Origin: Caldifarciminota bacterium | GTDB taxonomy: Bacteria > Hydrothermota > Tepidihabitantia > B3-TA06 > JALVRC01 | Assembly: GCA_027025255.1 (NCBI GenBank) | Contig: JALVRC010000187.1 | Coordinates: 1 to 8,238, forward strand | DNA: 8,238 nucleotides | Direction of reading: 5' to 3' | The notes under the pieces: generated by a model | The model's input: the letters and a program-made list of their open reading frames with translations, nothing else | The model's database searches: none | What the model was told of the DNA's origin: nothing | Program-made: the position numbers and the translations under genes | Shown: positions 6,973 through 8,238 of the stretch, one piece after another | How positions within the stretch are numbered: position 1 is the first letter of the stretch | How the letters are laid out: every line of letters starts with the position of its first letter

Positions 6973-8238
6973 TAATAAAAAAGTTTACAATATCTCATTA
7001 CGGACCATTAGAAAACATAACCATTAAAACAGGCATGTTTAACTTATTTTATGGGAATAATGAACAGGGGAAAACCCTTATAATTGATGCCTTAATAAGA
7101 CTACTTATAAAATCAGGGAGACTAAAAACAACCTCTTCTAAAATCACAAAGCTATTTAGAGCAATCCATAGAGTAGAACATGCTCCTGAAGGCTACGTTG
7201 TTGTCGAATACAAAGGAAAAGATTATGTACTTAACGGGAAAAAATACCCGGACAATTTTATTAAAATCTCACCTCATGAGTTGAGAAATATCTTTGTTAT
7301 AAGAGACAGCGATTTAACAATAGAAGAAGAGGCAGGGTTTTATTCTTCTATAATGGATAGGTTAACAGGGCTGAGAACAGAAGATATTGAAAGGATACGA
7401 CAGGCTTTATTAAAGCTGGGCAAACTTACTGACAAAAAAAAGGAGCTTGCCGATACAGAGGAGGCTCAACATATTAAATCAAGATATAATGAAGCCAAAA
7501 GGCTTTTACAGGATATTGAAAGCATTAACAATCTCATAAAAAAGGTCAAATATGATGAATACGAAAACCAGATATATAGTTTGAGGCATAAAAAAGAAAT
7601 ACTAAATAGACAAATTGAAAAATACAATTCAGCAAGGAACAGAAAAAATTACGAAAAATGCTTTCAGGCCTTTCAAAAATTAATGGATTCATATAAAAAG
7701 ACAAACGAACTGAAAGATTTTTCTCAAGCTGAAAAGCAAAAATGGGAAAATGCTGAGATAAGAATAAAAGAACTTACTGAAATCCTTAAAAAAAAGAAAG
7801 AAAAAATCATAGAAAAGCAAACACTACTACAAACAAATAATGAGAAACTTTTAAAGCTTGAAAAACAACTAAAACAAATTACTGAGAGGGAATCCTTTAT
7901 TGAAAATTATCTTAAGCCAGCTTTTGAACAATATATTAAACAACACAAGACAATTGAAGAGAAAAGCATTTTCAATAAACTTTCAAATATAATACTAATC
8001 TGGACCGGAGGCTTTTTATTAACAGGTTTAGTTTCTGTTATTTTAAATAGTAGCGTCTTTTTCTTCGTTTCAATAGGGCTTAGCATAGTATCAGGAATTA
8101 CAGGGCTGTTTTTAAAATATGTGTATAAAAAAGCTCAAGCTAATATAAAAATCCTTGAACATGAACTTATCAATAAAGCCAATAAATTTTTATTAAACCC
8201 TGAAATACAGTATATCAACAAATTCATTAATGATGTGA
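6969..8238 (+). CDS. Rad50/SbcC-like (YhaN-type) AAA ATPase with coiled coil and transmembrane hairpin, 3' partial
   Basis: An uninterrupted frame of 423 codons starts at an ATG overlapping the nuclease stop (ATGA) and runs off the window. The N-terminus MIIKKFTISHYGPLENITI is the usual Rad50/SbcC/RecF start. Walker A is GNNEQGKT (29-36), a variant of the family's GxNExGKS/T. After an ATPase lobe (to about 135, including VIRDSDL) comes a long Lys/Glu/Gln-rich coiled coil (about 145-335). Two hydrophobic helices follow, about 341-359 (IILIWTGGFLLTGLVSVIL) and 363-382, separated by NSS, after which the coil resumes. This is a transmembrane hairpin in the middle of the arm. No CXXC zinc hook is visible; the only Cys is near residue 233. 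The signature motif, Walker B and returning coil should lie beyond the window. With the adjacent nuclease it resembles the YhaN/YhaO (SbcE/SbcF) pair of Bacillus more than classical SbcCD. Confidence 0.85.
   Translation, partial: MIIKKFTISHYGPLENITIKTGMFNLFYGNNEQGKTLIIDALIRLLIKSGRLKTTSSKITKLFRAIHRVEHAPEGYVVVEYKGKDYVLNGKKYPDNFIKISPHELRNIFVIRDSDLTIEEEAGFYSSIMDRLTGLRTEDIERIRQALLKLGKLTDKKKELADTEEAQHIKSRYNEAKRLLQDIESINNLIKKVKYDEYENQIYSLRHKKEILNRQIEKYNSARNRKNYEKCFQAFQKLMDSYKKTNELKDFSQAEKQKWENAEIRIKELTEILKKKKEKIIEKQTLLQTNNEKLLKLEKQLKQITERESFIENYLKPAFEQYIKQHKTIEEKSIFNKLSNIILIWTGGFLLTGLVSVILNSSVFFFVSIGLSIVSGITGLFLKYVYKKAQANIKILEHELINKANKFLLNPEIQYINKFINDV

Noticed and set aside
1..8238. Search for CRISPR arrays, insertion sequences, tRNA genes and riboswitches
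   Set aside because: No regularly spaced repeats, transposase, cloverleaf or structured leader was seen; every leader is too short for a riboswitch.

Overview
The window is AT-rich bacterial DNA. Its genes use AGA/AGG and ATA codons freely, encode Lys/Glu/Ile-rich proteins, and are packed with very short gaps and ATGA overlaps. Three promoter-like sites fit a sigma70 (-35 CTTGAC, -10 TATAAT-like) pattern, and one protein carries a lipoprotein signal, so it is a bacterium rather than an archaeon. Nothing in the sequence fixes the phylum; an AT-rich anaerobe or thermophile from a little-studied lineage is a guess.

Layout, left to right. (1) Positions 2-2287 (+): the 3' part of a large HerA/FtsK-superfamily (DUF87-type) ATPase. 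Its true start lies off the left edge. It ends in a coiled coil interrupted by a Gly/Ala-rich hydrophobic hairpin. (2) Positions 2293-4130 (-): a two-gene ABC-2 exporter of NatA/NatB type, ATPase first, joined by an ATGA overlap and convergent with gene 1 across a 5-bp gap. A perfect 12-bp palindrome sits in the 3' coding end of the permease. (3) Positions 4206-5414 (-): a predicted lipoprotein with a TIM-barrel putative glycoside-hydrolase-like domain (GHL15-like). (4) Positions 5415-5574: a divergent control region with one promoter facing each way. (5) Positions 5575-8238 (+): a compact operon of a small cupin, an Mre11/SbcD-like nuclease and a Rad50/SbcC-like (YhaN-type) ATPase. The ATPase has no stop codon in the window and runs off the right edge. 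The last two genes overlap by ATGA.

How the genes work together. The Mre11-like and Rad50-like products should form a nuclease-ATPase complex acting on DNA ends. The Rad50-like subunit has a two-helix transmembrane hairpin in the coiled coil and no CXXC zinc hook in the visible part, which suggests a membrane-attached YhaN/YhaO (SbcEF)-type complex. The cupin is transcribed from the same strong promoter, but its role is not evident. NatA and NatB would form a membrane exporter; the substrate is not determined. The lipoprotein would act outside the cytoplasmic membrane. No mobile element, CRISPR array, tRNA or rRNA was seen.

The most notable points are: the natA-like gene appears to be leaderless, with its -10 box ending 5 bases before the ATG; the cupin mRNA leader should be only about a dozen bases; the Rad50-like protein is membrane-hairpin-bearing; and both edge ATPases share a coiled-coil/hydrophobic-hairpin/coiled-coil design.
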